Assembly (NCBI GenBank): GCA_019137255.1
Contig: WPDH01000087.1
Location: 186,001-250,000, forward strand
DNA from: Corinectria fuckeliana
Taxonomy: Eukaryota > Ascomycota > Sordariomycetes > Hypocreales > Nectriaceae
Direction of reading: 5' to 3'
Length of the DNA: 64,000 nucleotides
This document shows, piece by piece, positions 21,911 through 34,249 of this stretch. The first letter of the stretch is position 1. The number at the start of each line of letters is the position of its first letter. The position numbers and the translations under genes were made by a program. The notes beneath the pieces were generated by a model. That model did no database searches. It was not told the DNA's origin and worked only from the letters and a program-made list of their open reading frames with translations.

Positions 21911-24900
21911 TTGGTCGCCTTGTCTCTGTAAGGATCGGTGAGAGTGAGAGTCGCGGTGGCGTCGTCTAGTTCTTTGTCGGATTGTCGCCCTTGCATCGCA
22001 AGCTCGAGGGGACGGAGCAGTTTGCTACGCCGCACGGAGCTAGGACGGAAAGCCACCAAGAGCCGAGGACGAGGCTAGGAACCAAAGACCATGGCGGCTG
22101 GGCTGCCGCCTGGCAAGCTGAAGAGTCGCTAGCAGCCATCGTGGGCCTCGAGTCTGGAGTATCGGGCTTGTACCTGCACATCAGGCACACGCACACGCAT
22201 AAGATAAGCCTCCCAGAACCCATGGTTGTCAATCTCACCTGCAGCATGCATGAAACTATCCCCATGCCACCAAGTGTGCAGCTCAGCCGTGATCCGTCGC
22301 CTCCTCCTCGCTCCGGAGCCAATGGCAGTTCGCACCAACTGATTAAGTTTGTCTGCTCGTCTGAACCCATCCCGTGATCGCCTCGCATCAAGTCACCACC
22401 ACGCAAGTATGTGCATTTGTATGTACGTAGTATGTATGTCTCTGGCCGCATCTCTACTAGTGACTCCGTGTCTCGACGGAGCATCCATCCGCAATGTCTC
22501 GCTTCCTCTCTCGCCTCTGGTTCCCAACTAACCGCCATTTCCTTTCTCGATAGTCTGTCCATCTCCGCCTTGTCAATCACCCTCCTCCCTCTCCGTCCGT
22601 CCCCCCACAGTCTCAGTTCAACATCGACATTCCACAGCAGACCGCGTTAAGTTCATCACGTCTGGTCCGGTCGTCACGCTACCCGCGGGTCGACACGTAA
22701 ACCAGGCACACCATGCTTGACTTCTCACTAGAGGAAAAAGGATTCCTGAGGAGGTGGAGAAAGGATAAAGAGAGCCCTTTACTTTTTTTCACCGCCAGAT
22801 CGTAGTGTGCACTTTCGTCCCGCCCCGTCGTCCATTCTCCGTCTGCACCCGGGCCGTGATGATTTTTGGGCGGGGAGGGCTTGGCAAACGAAAAGTGAAG
22901 TCGCACGGAGATTGTTCGCGAAGGGACCTTCACCCCGTCAGTACGTAGTGAGTAAATCGTGTTATTAGTCACTGCCGGTATCCGTCACCCAAGCCCGCCG
23001 TCGCTAGCACACGGCGGCATCCATCCACTGGCTCTCGTTGGCCCCGGCGTTGCGGGCGTGGCGTCGTTCGCCGAGCTACCAAGCAGCCGGACAGCCAGCC
23101 AAGCAACCACTCATTGTCCACGAAGCCAATATTGTTCGTACTCGTCCTCGGCATCGCCTTCGTACTAGTCTACGTACTCGATCGTAGTGCTAGTTGTGGA
23201 GAAGCCAGAATCGACATTTCGCAGCTCGTGGGTGCTCGGTGCCGTGGTGATTGCTTTTTGCTCTCCTGCTTCTTGCTTCTTCGCATCTCACGGCCCTCCA
23301 AATCCCACAATCTGCAATCTCCAATCTCTCCAATCTCACCGGGCTTCAATGGGCCTGGGTCTGGGCCAGCCTGCGCAAAAAGAAAAACATCCTAGAGAAG
23401 CCCGAAACCCATCCTGCTGGTACTGCAACGCTGTGGCCGGAGGGTTGCGCAAGGGAGGGGGGCTGCCTCACGATGATTGAGGCAGACAGGGGCCAATTGG
23501 CGATTCTGATTGATCGGAGCGGTTTTGGGAGGGGGCATACATAGATGACATGCGCCTCGGTACGCCCGAACATCCGGGGGAAGATGGCCGGGATTATTGA
23601 CAAGTTCGATCAAATCGCTTGCATCCATGCAGAGCTGCGCTCCTCCAGCTTACCAACCCCGGACGAAGACCCGGTCCGAGCCCGCATCTCCAGCCCGGTG
23701 CCTCTCTCGGTACTTCGTACAGAGTAATCTAGCACGTAGGCCTATCTACAGAGAGTTTTCTTTTTGCCTTTGTGACCAGCGAGCGAGTGGTTCAAGCGAG
23801 TAGCTAGCCCTTCAACTCCAACAAGGCCGAGCCCAGCGCAAACAGGCTTGCGCGGCCACGAGGCGGCGTGGCGCCTTTGAATCCAAAATATGCCTTATGG
23901 TACAGCTTACCTACTAGCACTAGTACGTTTGGTCCCTCATGTCGATGTTGCTTCCCGTTGGCATGCCCTGGGGCGTTAATTCCGATCTCCCACCTACGCC
24001 CGCTTCATCCACCAGTCCGGCAGGGAGTCGACATATTCCCGAACCAAACCCGTATGTAGTTTAATTATTTGGTTTTGTCATGTGGACAGACTCGGATGCA
24101 CCTGGTCGGCTGAACTGTACAAGCTGCACTCGATTCCCAAGTAGATAGTCAATCATTTCTTACGCCCGCCCTCGTCCACAGAAGCTCTCATTGACCTCCA
24201 ACATGCAGCACGCCAGACCGCGCCGTTGTACATATGTACTCTGCAAGTCGAGACGTGAGGCATCCGGACACCTTCTTCCGAACGATAGTCATGATCCTCG
24301 CGCCACAACCCCCCAAATGACTCCAGCTCCACCACTCTCTCTTTAGTCATCGTGTCACCCGCCGCCTGCAATTGGATAGCCCCTGTAAATCCTCCTCTTC
24401 TGCAACATGGACTCAAGCCACCTTTGCTTATCACACAGCTGCAGCGCTACAACGCACGCCGTGACGCAGACAACTTCTTGCCTTCTCGATCCGGTCGATG
24501 GGGGAGAAGGGAGCAGAGGAGCCTTCAATCGCGATTCGCCTCGCAAGGCCTCGCACATACCCCCATTGAGTAAGGCATCTACTTATCAGGTAGACTTAAC
24601 TTGACGTTATCGTCACTTACAAGACCTCGATTTGCGCTTCCTCCACATTCCTCAGCTGCAGGACAAACCCTATCGCACCGCATAGCATCCAATCACCAGC
24701 TCGCCTGGAAACGTATGCCTCGGGCGGGGTGTCCTTGGTGCAAGGCTTAACATCGACTGGCCGCCACAGCTGCCATGTGGCTCAGTAGAGTAAAGAGTAA
24801 CGCCATCTCGCGTAGCATCCAGGGGGTGCAAGGACTCCCGCGTAATAGTGTGTGGTTGGCGCCTCAACTATCCCATCGGGCCTGGGGCTAAGGATGGTCT

Positions 24901-25810
24901 CGAGACCAAAGAGACAACCACCCACATTGGATTGCAATCAACTTGGATGCTGGGCTGTCGGTCTAGGAGTCCAGACAACTAGCCTAACGGCACGAGGTCC
25001 CGCCCGTCCGGGCAATCGAGTCGATCGATGCCCAGCTTGCAAGCCTGCTTCAAAGTTTCCCATCTCGCTAGGTAGACAGAACTAAGGGGAATTGGTCAAC
25101 ATGACTCCTCCTAGATAGACTCAAGTACTGGTAAACAATCCGTGACATGTCACAGAAGTACCCGAGGTTCTGCACCCGACCAAGTCCAGGAGTGCGGATG
25201 TGCAGGATGCCGGGACAGCTGTGAAGTTCTACCAATACTACAGCAAAACACGTGCCTGCGGTCCATCCCTCATCTCAACTTGAAACGCCTTTGCACCCAT
25301 CAGCTTTCGGGTTTACAATCGACGAAACTGCCTAGTCATCGGTGGGCACTTTGACCATTCCAAACCCCGCCATTTCGTCATTGACTCTGCTAACCGCCCA
25401 GACCTGCATCGCAGTCGCAGCCATCTATTCGTACAATATGTAGATAGTAGGCGTTCATTCGCACCTCACCACAACAAACTATGATGCGCTGTTCCAGCAT
25501 CCCACCATGAAACCAGGGGCTCGGCTCTCGGATTGCCCAGTGCCCCCCGAAAAGGAAGGGAATGGAAAAAGGAAGCATTGGTCCTCCATCGCCCCGTCAT
25601 CTTGCAGACTTGCAGATCCTCCCCTTGATGACGTGTTTCGGCTCTTGTTTCCGACTGCTACATAATGACTACGTCGAGCGTCGCGCTGGTGTGTTGGCGC
25701 CGAGAGCGGCCATTGGCAATGCCATCCTTGATGCGTTTCGGGCTCGGGCGTTTGATGAGCGCTGCATGTACACGTAGATCGAAACCTCCGTGCTCAAGGG
25801 ACGGTTTCGT

Positions 25811-26296
25811 TCACAGCACTCCGTCATTCTCACCGGGAAGACGCTTGACGCGCTGTTGCTCCCAATCCTCTAGATCTTTACCAGCCAGTCTCTATACCGC
25901 CTATTAGTCTCAGCCACAGCGTCAAGCTACCCGTGCATGTCGCATCTCCTCCGAGACGCACGCCACGGAAGAGTGTGCGGGATGGCAACGCAGGCGACGG
26001 AAGACGAAGACGGAGAGGGAATGACGTACGTAGTACTCTTCCTTCATGTCCACCTTCCTGGCGGATCGGCGGACGTTCAGCTCCTCCTCCTTGGTCATCT
26101 GGCGGACCTTGCGATCGTGACGCTCGAACCGGACGGCGGTCGCGGGCGTCAGGACGAAAGAACCCGCGACGATGACGGACATGAAGGGCAGGCCGAACAT
26201 GAGGAAGGGATGCTTGTTCATGACGCGACGGTACCGCATGCCGAACGAGTTCATTTCGGCCGCGGACCGGAACCGTTTGCTCTGGAAGGCCGGCAT
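25811..26296 (-). CDS. COX16: Cytochrome c oxidase assembly protein Cox16
   Basis: Cox16 is a single-pass inner-membrane factor that helps insert Cox1/Cox2 into complex IV. Two exons, 26296-26030 and 25891-25811 (intron GTACGT...ATAG with a CTAAT branch site), 115 residues. The sequence shows the family hallmarks: NKHPFLMFGLP, a transmembrane segment (~29-54), LTPATAVRFERHDRKVRQ, the KEEYY motif at the exon end, and a second exon reading KDLEDWEQ...RVKRLPGE that finishes the protein at the usual place. The start is the first ATG. It is the last intact gene before the retrotransposon block, about 1.2 kb away. Confidence 0.93.
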
Positions 26297-27077
26297 CCTT
26301 GCGGCGGCGGGTTCACGTCAAATCGGCTGGTCCGGATCTGATGGGCTGCCGGTTCGTTTCGGCTTGCCGGTCAGTTCAGCTGGTCAGCTCGGTCGGCGGA
26401 TTGGAATCGGTGTGTTGGGCGGGATCGGATCGCTTCGGGGATGGTCAGACGAGGCTATCAATCGAGATGGATGGATGGAGGAGGTTGTCGCCAAGACCAA
26501 GGCCGAGACGGGCGAAGGCTCTGTAGGGTGGGGAATACCACGGGTCGCGCTGATGGATCGTGCTTTTTGGGTGATTCCCTTGCTCGTACGATGATGCTTT
26601 TCGCGGCGGTTGTGGCCTGTGCGGCGAATGTGTTTTCCCGGGCCCTCGGGCACAGTGGAGCCTCCGTCCTGCGAAACGGCGCGGTTGAGAACCCGCTTCT
26701 TCTTCCGCATACCCACAAGTTCACGGACCCGACGAACACCCTTCTTCTCCAAGCCTCATCGTGCCAGAATGCAAAATCCAAAACTCACGGACCACGTAGA
26801 CTATGTAGCACGCAGAATAGGGTCCTAGTACCCTGGATATCCGCTGCATCCCTTCCATGGAAGATTCGGACACGGCACGATGCCATGTACCTTGGTGTAC
26901 TTGACGAACAACCGTCGAAGAAGCTCCATCTTAGAAGACGGGCCCATTCTCGAGGCGATAGACTCCATTTGACGTCACCGTGTCCAGCATACCCCGGACC
27001 GGATAGTGCCTCTGTTCGGGAATACGGGCAGTTGCTCGCGTGACTAGCCTCACCTCGCTCTGCCTCTCTCTGCCTCC

Positions 27078-27221
27078 ATGTCCATCTCTTCTAAGCCCGA
27101 GTTTCGAGAATATCCTGACGCAACGGTGTTGTTTCGGCATCTATTTGCCTCCACGTATTCTCCGCTGCCGCCAGCTCGGCCTGTCATCGCAAGTGAGAGA
27201 AAGCCGACGAGGATATTCTAA
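27078..27221 (+). CDS. possible short or interrupted coding exon
   Basis: Frame of 47 residues starting MSISSKPEFREYPD with a plausible donor (GCAAGTGAG) near 27195. Its composition looks more like protein than the surrounding frames, but no continuation was found before the transposon at 27467. It may be the first exon of a gene broken by the insertion, or chance. I do not recognise it. Confidence 0.2.
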   Translation: MSISSKPEFREYPDATVLFRHLFASTYSPLPPARPVIASERKPTRIF

Positions 27222-27461
27222 AGCCTAGTTCCCAGTGCTAAGCAAGTTGATATCAGCAACACGAGACCCTAGTCGACGTGGGGCCGAAGACATAAACGCG
27301 GCTCCCTGCTGCCATGGAAATCGACGGCCAATCGTAGCATGTTCGACTCAAATCTTGCGTAAATATGGACTTATGGGAAAGAGACGGCCGATTATTTTTC
27401 TGTAAGTTAATAGTCCAACATTTGCTAGCTCACACGCAAATTCAACATTTCTAGCCGGCAA

Positions 27462-27466
27462 ATCTG
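27462..27466 (+). repeat. target-site duplication (left), ATCTG
   Basis: ATCTG immediately before the left Copia LTR, repeated at 48659-48663 immediately after the right LTR. Confidence 0.9.
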
Positions 27467-27811
27467 TGTGAACCTGCTTGAGGGATCACGTGACTGAACA
27501 CTAGGTGTGTCATGTGACTAGCGGCAGTGTGACAAGATAAGCGGGGCCTGCCTAGTGAATATGTGATGTGTGTAGCCGGGCTGTGCCGGGAACATAAGGC
27601 TGGTTACGAAATATTAGGAAAGTGTGAGAACACAGGTGAGAATAGTAGTTATAAGATTAGTATATAGAGAGGGGCTTATCCTCCCTCTTAGTAATTAAAT
27701 TAACCTTCTTACTATTTTTATCTACTACCTTAATAACTACTATATATTATATTATAGTTACTATATTAACCTTTAAGTTACTAAGCTAACTAGTAATTAT
27801 AGACCTTTATA
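27467..27811 (+). repeat. Copia left LTR
   Basis: 345 bp. Its first ~200 bp keep CpG, CpA and TpG; from ~27680 it is converted to TA-rich sequence. Aligns without length change to 48314-48658. Confidence 0.9.
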
Positions 27812-28674
27812 AGTTATAAGCCTAGTAATCTAACCTCTATTAGAATACTAAATAATTAATAAATACCTTAATAAGTAAACCTTTAAGATTTAGCCTTCTT
27901 ATCTTAAGATAGAGTTAAGCTCTTAAAAGGTAAGTACTAAAAGATTATTAATATAAACTAATTAAAGTAGGCTAAAAAGCCTTTCTTTTTAGCTAAACCT
28001 TAATAATAAGATAATAAGAATAAGACTATTAATAATATCTCTAAAGAGTTTAACTATAAGTCTAATAAAAGTACTATTACTAAAAAAGACTTATATATAA
28101 CTAAAAGAAAACACCTTAAGGCTATTCTTTTTAATTAACTCTTTTCTACTCTATATAATAAAAAATACTAGGTTATATATTTATCTCTCTAAGTAATAAG
28201 ATAAACCTATTAACACTTTATTATAACTAGACCTAAAAAGTCCTAATAAAAATTAAAATAGTTTATACTTTTTAAACTAGTTAAGTTAGAAAACTCTTTT
28301 AGAGATAAGTAATTACTCTAAGAGGTAGCTAACTATTTTAGACTTAACTATTAAGAGGTTATAAATATCTTATAGCTTAAAAACCTTTATATCTAGATAA
28401 ATAGTAATTAATAACTTAAAAAAGCAGAATAATAGCTAGTATAGTATCTTTATATCTAGTCTTATATCTAAATTATAAGATAAAAACCTAATATACCTAT
28501 CCTAAAAAGAGAAAAAGTAAGACTCCTAATAGTATTACTAGCTAATACTAAGAGAGAAGCTTAGATAATTATCTAATAATTTACTAGTAATACTAATATG
28601 TTTTTTACGCTTAAAAGATAATATATTAGTATACTCTTATAATAAAAAAACTCTATTCTTAGCAAACTTAAAGA

Positions 28675-28679
28675 CCTTA
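28675..28679 (+). repeat. target-site duplication of Gypsy copy A, CCTTA
   Basis: CCTTA directly before the left LTR of Gypsy A; the partner is at 36217-36221. Confidence 0.85.
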
Positions 28680-28884
28680 TATAATAGTTAGCACTAACAC
28701 TATTAACACCTAATATAAGCCTTTAGGGCTTAACCTTAGGGCTCACCTAAATAGTAGGCTAGCAGCCCTTTTAAGAATACTAGATAAGCACTTACTAAAT
28801 ACTTGTTAAGTAAAAGCTTTATAATATACTAATACCTACTTTTATAATTTTTATATTTACACCCTAGTGAGACTAACTCTTATA
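28680..28884 (+). repeat. Gypsy A left LTR
   Basis: 205 bp, one of four copies of this LTR in the window. Confidence 0.9.
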
Positions 28885-30499
28885 ATCCTTTTACTTTTAT
28901 ACTCTACCTAGGTTACTAGCATATAATATAAAATAAGAGGTTATATAAGATCCCCTATAGAGCACAGTAAGTATACAATAAGTGCAGGATAACTATTAAT
29001 AATAATAAATAAACTTATACCTACTAATTAGGTAGAGAAAGAGATTAATCTAATTAATACTCTTCTTACAGAGAAGGGACTCTCTTAGGAAATACCTCTT
29101 ATACTAGACCTCACGCTAAGCTAAGAGGCGTCACTAGGAAGAACACCCTCTCTCTCACATAAAGCTAGGTTATAATAAGTGCTAAGAGAGGACTTAGAGA
29201 CTACTTGCAGAGATTATAACCTTAACAGGAGAGAAACCCTAATATTAGATATATATAATAATAATAAGAACTAATTATCTATATAATCCTAATTATATAT
29301 AAGATAATAATCCTAATTAAGAACCTTCTTAGAATACTATCACTAAGTAATTAGCCTTAAGGAAAATACTTTAACCCTTTAAGAATTAGTCTTAATAATA
29401 GTATCTTAATAAGAAGAGGACTATAAAATATAAGAGGAAGATTATTAATTTTAGGAATAGCTACTTAAAAAGCTAGCTATAAAATCTAGTGGTAATAAGC
29501 TAAAGGAGTATAAAAGACTATCTTAATACTCTTATAAGTCTCTTAAGGAAGATATAATAAGCATATAAATTAATAATTAGATCTATACTATATAGTTAGT
29601 AAATAATATATAAGAGTTTATAACTTATTACTAGAAAATACTCTAGTTAACTACTTACCTCTCTAAAATCTTATAGATAGAATAAAGAGACCACTTAAGT
29701 GTTATATAAGACCTCTTATAGTCAGACTTTATAAACTTTATAAGAAGACTATATATAGATCTAAAATAGCAAGTAATTAAACTATAAGAAAACCTTACCT
29801 ACTTTTAATAGGGCGTAAAGTAGTTACTAATAGACTACTTTAATATATAGAGATTAATCTATAACTCTCTTAGCACTAAGAAGCCTAAGAAAGATAAGAT
29901 CTTAGCATACTAATACTATTATAGACTATAAACTAGGGTTAAGAAGGAGCTCTAAAGACTATAAATAGATATCCTAAAGGTAAGAGAGCTAGCTTAGAAA
30001 GCTTAATAGTAATAGTAACACCTTAAAGGTAATAACCACTTAAGGAGTGATAGCTAGAAGAGAAGCAGCTTTACTAACACTTAGGAGAGTTTATAGAAGA
30101 CCTAAATAATAGACTATTAGACCTGCCCTCTAAGCGAGTTAAGAACTTAAAATACTAATAAGTTAACTAATAGAGGACTTTAGCCAGCTAGTAATAATAG
30201 ATAATAAGTAGTAGATAACTACTTATTAAGTTAGTTTCTTAGAGGGATTACCTGTTATAATTATAATAAAGAAGGATACTATACTTTAAATTATAAGGCA
30301 CCCTAAAGGACTATAAGGTAGTTAAATAAAAAAAAGGCCACTTAAGATATAGCTGCTATATAGGCTATTATAGCCTATCTTAAGAATATTAACTTATTAG
30401 AAAATAAGTAGGTATAAGAATAATTACTACACCTCTTATACTAAAACTTAAGCTAGTGCTAATTAGAGTAATTATATAAGGTAGGGTGCTTATTATATA

Positions 30500-33400
30500 A
30501 GTATTTACTAAAGAAGAAGTTAAGATAGATATAAACACTTATATATAAGTTAACCTTATTAGCTAATAACTAGTATAGAAGTTAGGTCTTAAGTTTAATT
30601 TAGATTAGAAGATACTAAACCTAGCCAGCTTTAATAGGATAATCACTCTTCTCTTACTAGCCTACTAGCTAACCTTCTTCCTACTAAATCACTAAGGGTT
30701 CCTTAGGAAAGTAAGAAAGCTATTTATAAAAGTATAACACTTAAAAGAGGCTAGTAACTTACTTTTATCTACCTAAGCGATAAGAGAAGAAGGTATTATA
30801 ATTAACACCTAAACATATATATAGACTTATAAACCTATTTTAGTCTAAGATCTTACATCTTTTATAAAGAGCTTAGTAAAAGATAACAAAAAGGTATTTA
30901 TTATATATATTAATAGTATACTATTACTAGATAAGCAGCTAATACCTGTTCTAAAAGAGGATTTAGAGGAATAAAAAGATAATACCCTACTAGCTAAACT
31001 AGAGTTAGAAAGAGAAACCTTTAGTAAGAAAGTATTAAAGACTTTACTACTACTAGAAGGGGTAGAACACTTAATTAACTTATAACTAGAGAGGAAACCT
31101 CTACTAGGATAAATATATCTTACTAATAAGAAGTAAGCTTAAGTTATTTATAAATATATTACTAAGAATATAGTAAATAGTTAGATTAGATATTCTGTGA
31201 GTAAAGCTAGCATACCTGTTCTTTTTATACTAAAGAAGGACAGAGAAATCTAGATCTATATAAACTATAAAGGCCTTAATACTATTATAGTAAAAAACTA
31301 TTATCTATTACTATTAATTAGCAATCTATTAAATTAATTATCTAGGGCAAAATAAATCTTAAAGATTAATATCTATAATATATATTACTATATCTAGATT
31401 AAGCTAGACAACTAGTAGAAAACCGTGTTTTATATAAGATATAATCACTTTAAATATACTATTATACTATTTAGATTAACTAATACTCTAGCTATATTCT
31501 AAGTATATATTCACTAAGTGCTTACTAGGTTGCTAGACACTTACTATATTATATACCTAGATAATATTATTATATACTTAAAAACTAGAGAATAGTATAC
31601 TAAGAATATTAAAAAGGTACTTTATAGACTGTAAAGCTTCTAACTGTATACTAAGCTATTAAAATATATATTCTACTAACAGGAAGTTAAGTTCCTAAGG
31701 TATATTATTACTTAGGAGAGGTTAAAAATAGACCCCTCTAAAGTCTATATAATCACTAAGTAGCTAACACTAAAGAATATTAAAGATATTTAAGTTTTTT
31801 AAGGATTTTATAACTTCTACTAGAAGTTTATTATAAAGTACTCTAAAATTACTACCCTCTTAACAGCCTAGCTAAAATAAGACAAAAAGGCTAAAAGGTT
31901 TTAATAGGGAGAGAAAGAGAAAATAATATTCTAAACTCTTAAGTGTGTATTTTACTTAGCGACTATTCTATAATATTAGGACCTTACTAAGTGTATATAA
32001 GTAGAAACAGATATATTCTTATAAGTGATCTTAAAGATCTTAATATAACTGTTTAATAATTAATAGAGACTTATTACCTATATATTATATAAGCTTATAG
32101 ATATAAAGTAATAGTAGGGTATAAGATAATAAGAGCTATTAGCTATTATTAAAAGCCTTAAACACTAGAGCTACTACCTGCTAAGACTTTTAGATAGGTT
32201 TCTTTTACTAACAGACTATATAGCACTTAAAAGAGTAATTACTATACTAGTATAAGACCTCTAAGAAAGGCTTACTTATTAGGTATATAAGTTAGTACCT
32301 TTTAACTTTAATATTAAATACTACCCTAGGATTTAAAACCTTATAGATAGACTATTAAGATATCCTAACTATATAAAGGGTAAGATTAGCTATAATAATA
32401 TACTACCTACTCTTATAATAAAGCTGCAGATAGTTAAAGATCTACTGCTAAATGTATAACAAATAATCGCTAATATTAGAGGTAAGATAAAAACTATAAG
32501 AGTATATATATAAGTAGTATAAGCAAGTCTTAGAGACCTTATAAGATAATAAGTCTAAAAGGGGTACTTCTTACCCTAAACTCCCTAAGAAGACTAGAAA
32601 AGTTAGACGCAAAAAGTATCTATCTTTATAGTCACCTAAGCCTAGAGACAGACAGGTATAACCTAAGAGTGGTTAAAGAATACTTAGTGAGAAACAGCCT
32701 ATTAAGAAAGCTAAGAGGACTCTACTAGAGCTGGGATTATTAATCTAGAGTAATATATCTTATGCTAAATTATAAGAGAGCTTATAAAGGGCGAAATAGT
32801 ATTCTTATTATAACTCTTACTACGCTTAGAAGAACTAGTTAGAGGACTATAAGCTAATAATTAGTTCTGTTAATAACAGTTAGCAAGAGTGTAATAAACA
32901 GCTAGTAAGCTAGGTTACTACTTTTATAATTAGAATAGAATCTTATTCTTTAAGAGCAGACTAGTAATTCCCGCACAAGAGGTGTTAAGACTTAAAATCC
33001 TATGTTAGCACTATAATAATCCTAAAGTAGAATATATAAGAACTATAAAGATATTAGAACTTATTAGTAGAAAGTTCTATTAGAATAAGATTAAGAAAGA
33101 TATAGCTAAGTATATAACTAGCTGCTAACTATACTAAGAGGTAAGAACCCTAAGGTATAAGCCTTATAAACACTTATAATCACTTCTAATACTATCACAC
33201 CTATTCTAAGAAATTAGTATAGACTTTATTATAGGTTTACTAAATAGTATATAAGCAGATAGTAAGAAATATAATATAATTCTAGTAATTATATACTATA
33301 TAACAAAATATATAATATTTATTTTCTATAAGAAGACTATAATAACAGCTTAATTAGTATAAGTACTCTATAAGCAGGTGAAATATAAGTTTAAAAGTCC

Positions 33401-34245
33401 TAAAAGGATTATAAGTAATAAAAATAAGCTTCTTATAAGCTAATTTTAGGAGGATCTTATAATTAAGAGGGTGACTTATTAGTAACTATCTACTATATAT
33501 TACTTACAGACTAATAACTAGATAGAGAGAATAAACTAGGCTATTAAGAAATATCTATAAATCTACATAAGAAAGTCTCCTAAAAGATAGGTAGTATAAT
33601 TACTAGAAGTAAAATTTGCGTATAATAACAGCTAATATAGTAGTATTAGTATATTCCTAATATAAGTCTTATATAGGTACTACCTAAGGGTGGTAAAGTA
33701 TATACTATAACACTTAAAAACCATTATATAAGAAGTGACTAAGCATATTAAAACCCTTTGCTAAGTGTATAATAAGGCCTGTAAGTGCTAGAAATAAGCG
33801 ATAAAAGCCTAAGCTAAGAACTATAATAAAAGACATCTTAAATAAGAATACTAGGCAGGATAAGTAGTAGGACTATTTATATATAACTTCTAATTTAAAT
33901 ATAAGAAATTAGCACCTAAGTTTATTTAGGTTATAATAGCTAAAAGAGTTAGAAAATAAGCTTATTAAGTTTACCTACTAGAATAATACTATAAGATATA
34001 TAATATATTTTTAGTCTTACTTATTAAACTATAGAAAGATATATATAAAATACTTAATAAACACTTAATAACCCTTCTAAAACTTAAAGAAGAAGAGAAT
34101 AAGTGGGAAGTTAAAGAAATTATTATAAATAAGAAAATAGGAGAAGAAACCTTCTACTTAGTAAAATAGATAAGATAGCTAGTAGAATATAACACTTAAG
34201 AACTTATAATTCACTTAGAAAATATAATAAAGGTAGTATAGTAAT
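30500..34245 (+). pseudogene. Gypsy A pol relic: RT, RNase H, integrase, chromodomain
   Basis: Plus-strand frame broken by many TAA/TAG stops at former Gln and Trp codons. Order of recognisable domains is reverse transcriptase, integrase, chromodomain, as in chromoviruses. The first Trp of the chromodomain is still TGG here (34104), while the same codon is mutated in copy B. Boundaries are approximate. Confidence 0.8.
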
Positions 34246-34249
34246 ATTA

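Larger units (their letters stand above)
18875..25810. other. 6.9 kb gene-poor region with simple-sequence blocks
   Basis: No gene could be built on either strand, although frames of 200 codons occur; these are low-complexity or Cys/Arg/Ser-rich shadows of GC-rich non-coding DNA. Visible structure: CT-rich (19694-19730) and AG-rich (20034-20060) tracts, a polypyrimidine tract (20538-20580), GAGCGT repeats (20830-20868), poly-C runs with unresolved bases (21608-21673) and a TG repeat (21891-21910). The part near 18.9-20.5 kb probably contains the promoter and leader of the hypothetical gene. Confidence 0.5.
26297..27466. other. intergenic between COX16 and the transposon block
   Basis: Holds the COX16 promoter. 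GC content is normal right up to the element border, so RIP has not leaked outward. Only one short frame with coding character was seen (see 27078). Confidence 0.5.

Noticed and set aside
21966..22580. 204-codon minus-strand frame
   Set aside because: Unusual composition (Cys/Trp/Met-rich), no conserved segment, no supporting splice structure.
25933..26341. plus-strand frames opposite COX16
   Set aside because: Shadows of the COX16 first exon and its promoter; Arg-rich with no motif.
27330..27360. GTTCGACTC, a B-box match
   Set aside because: No complementary T-stem and no A-box at a proper distance; not a tRNA.
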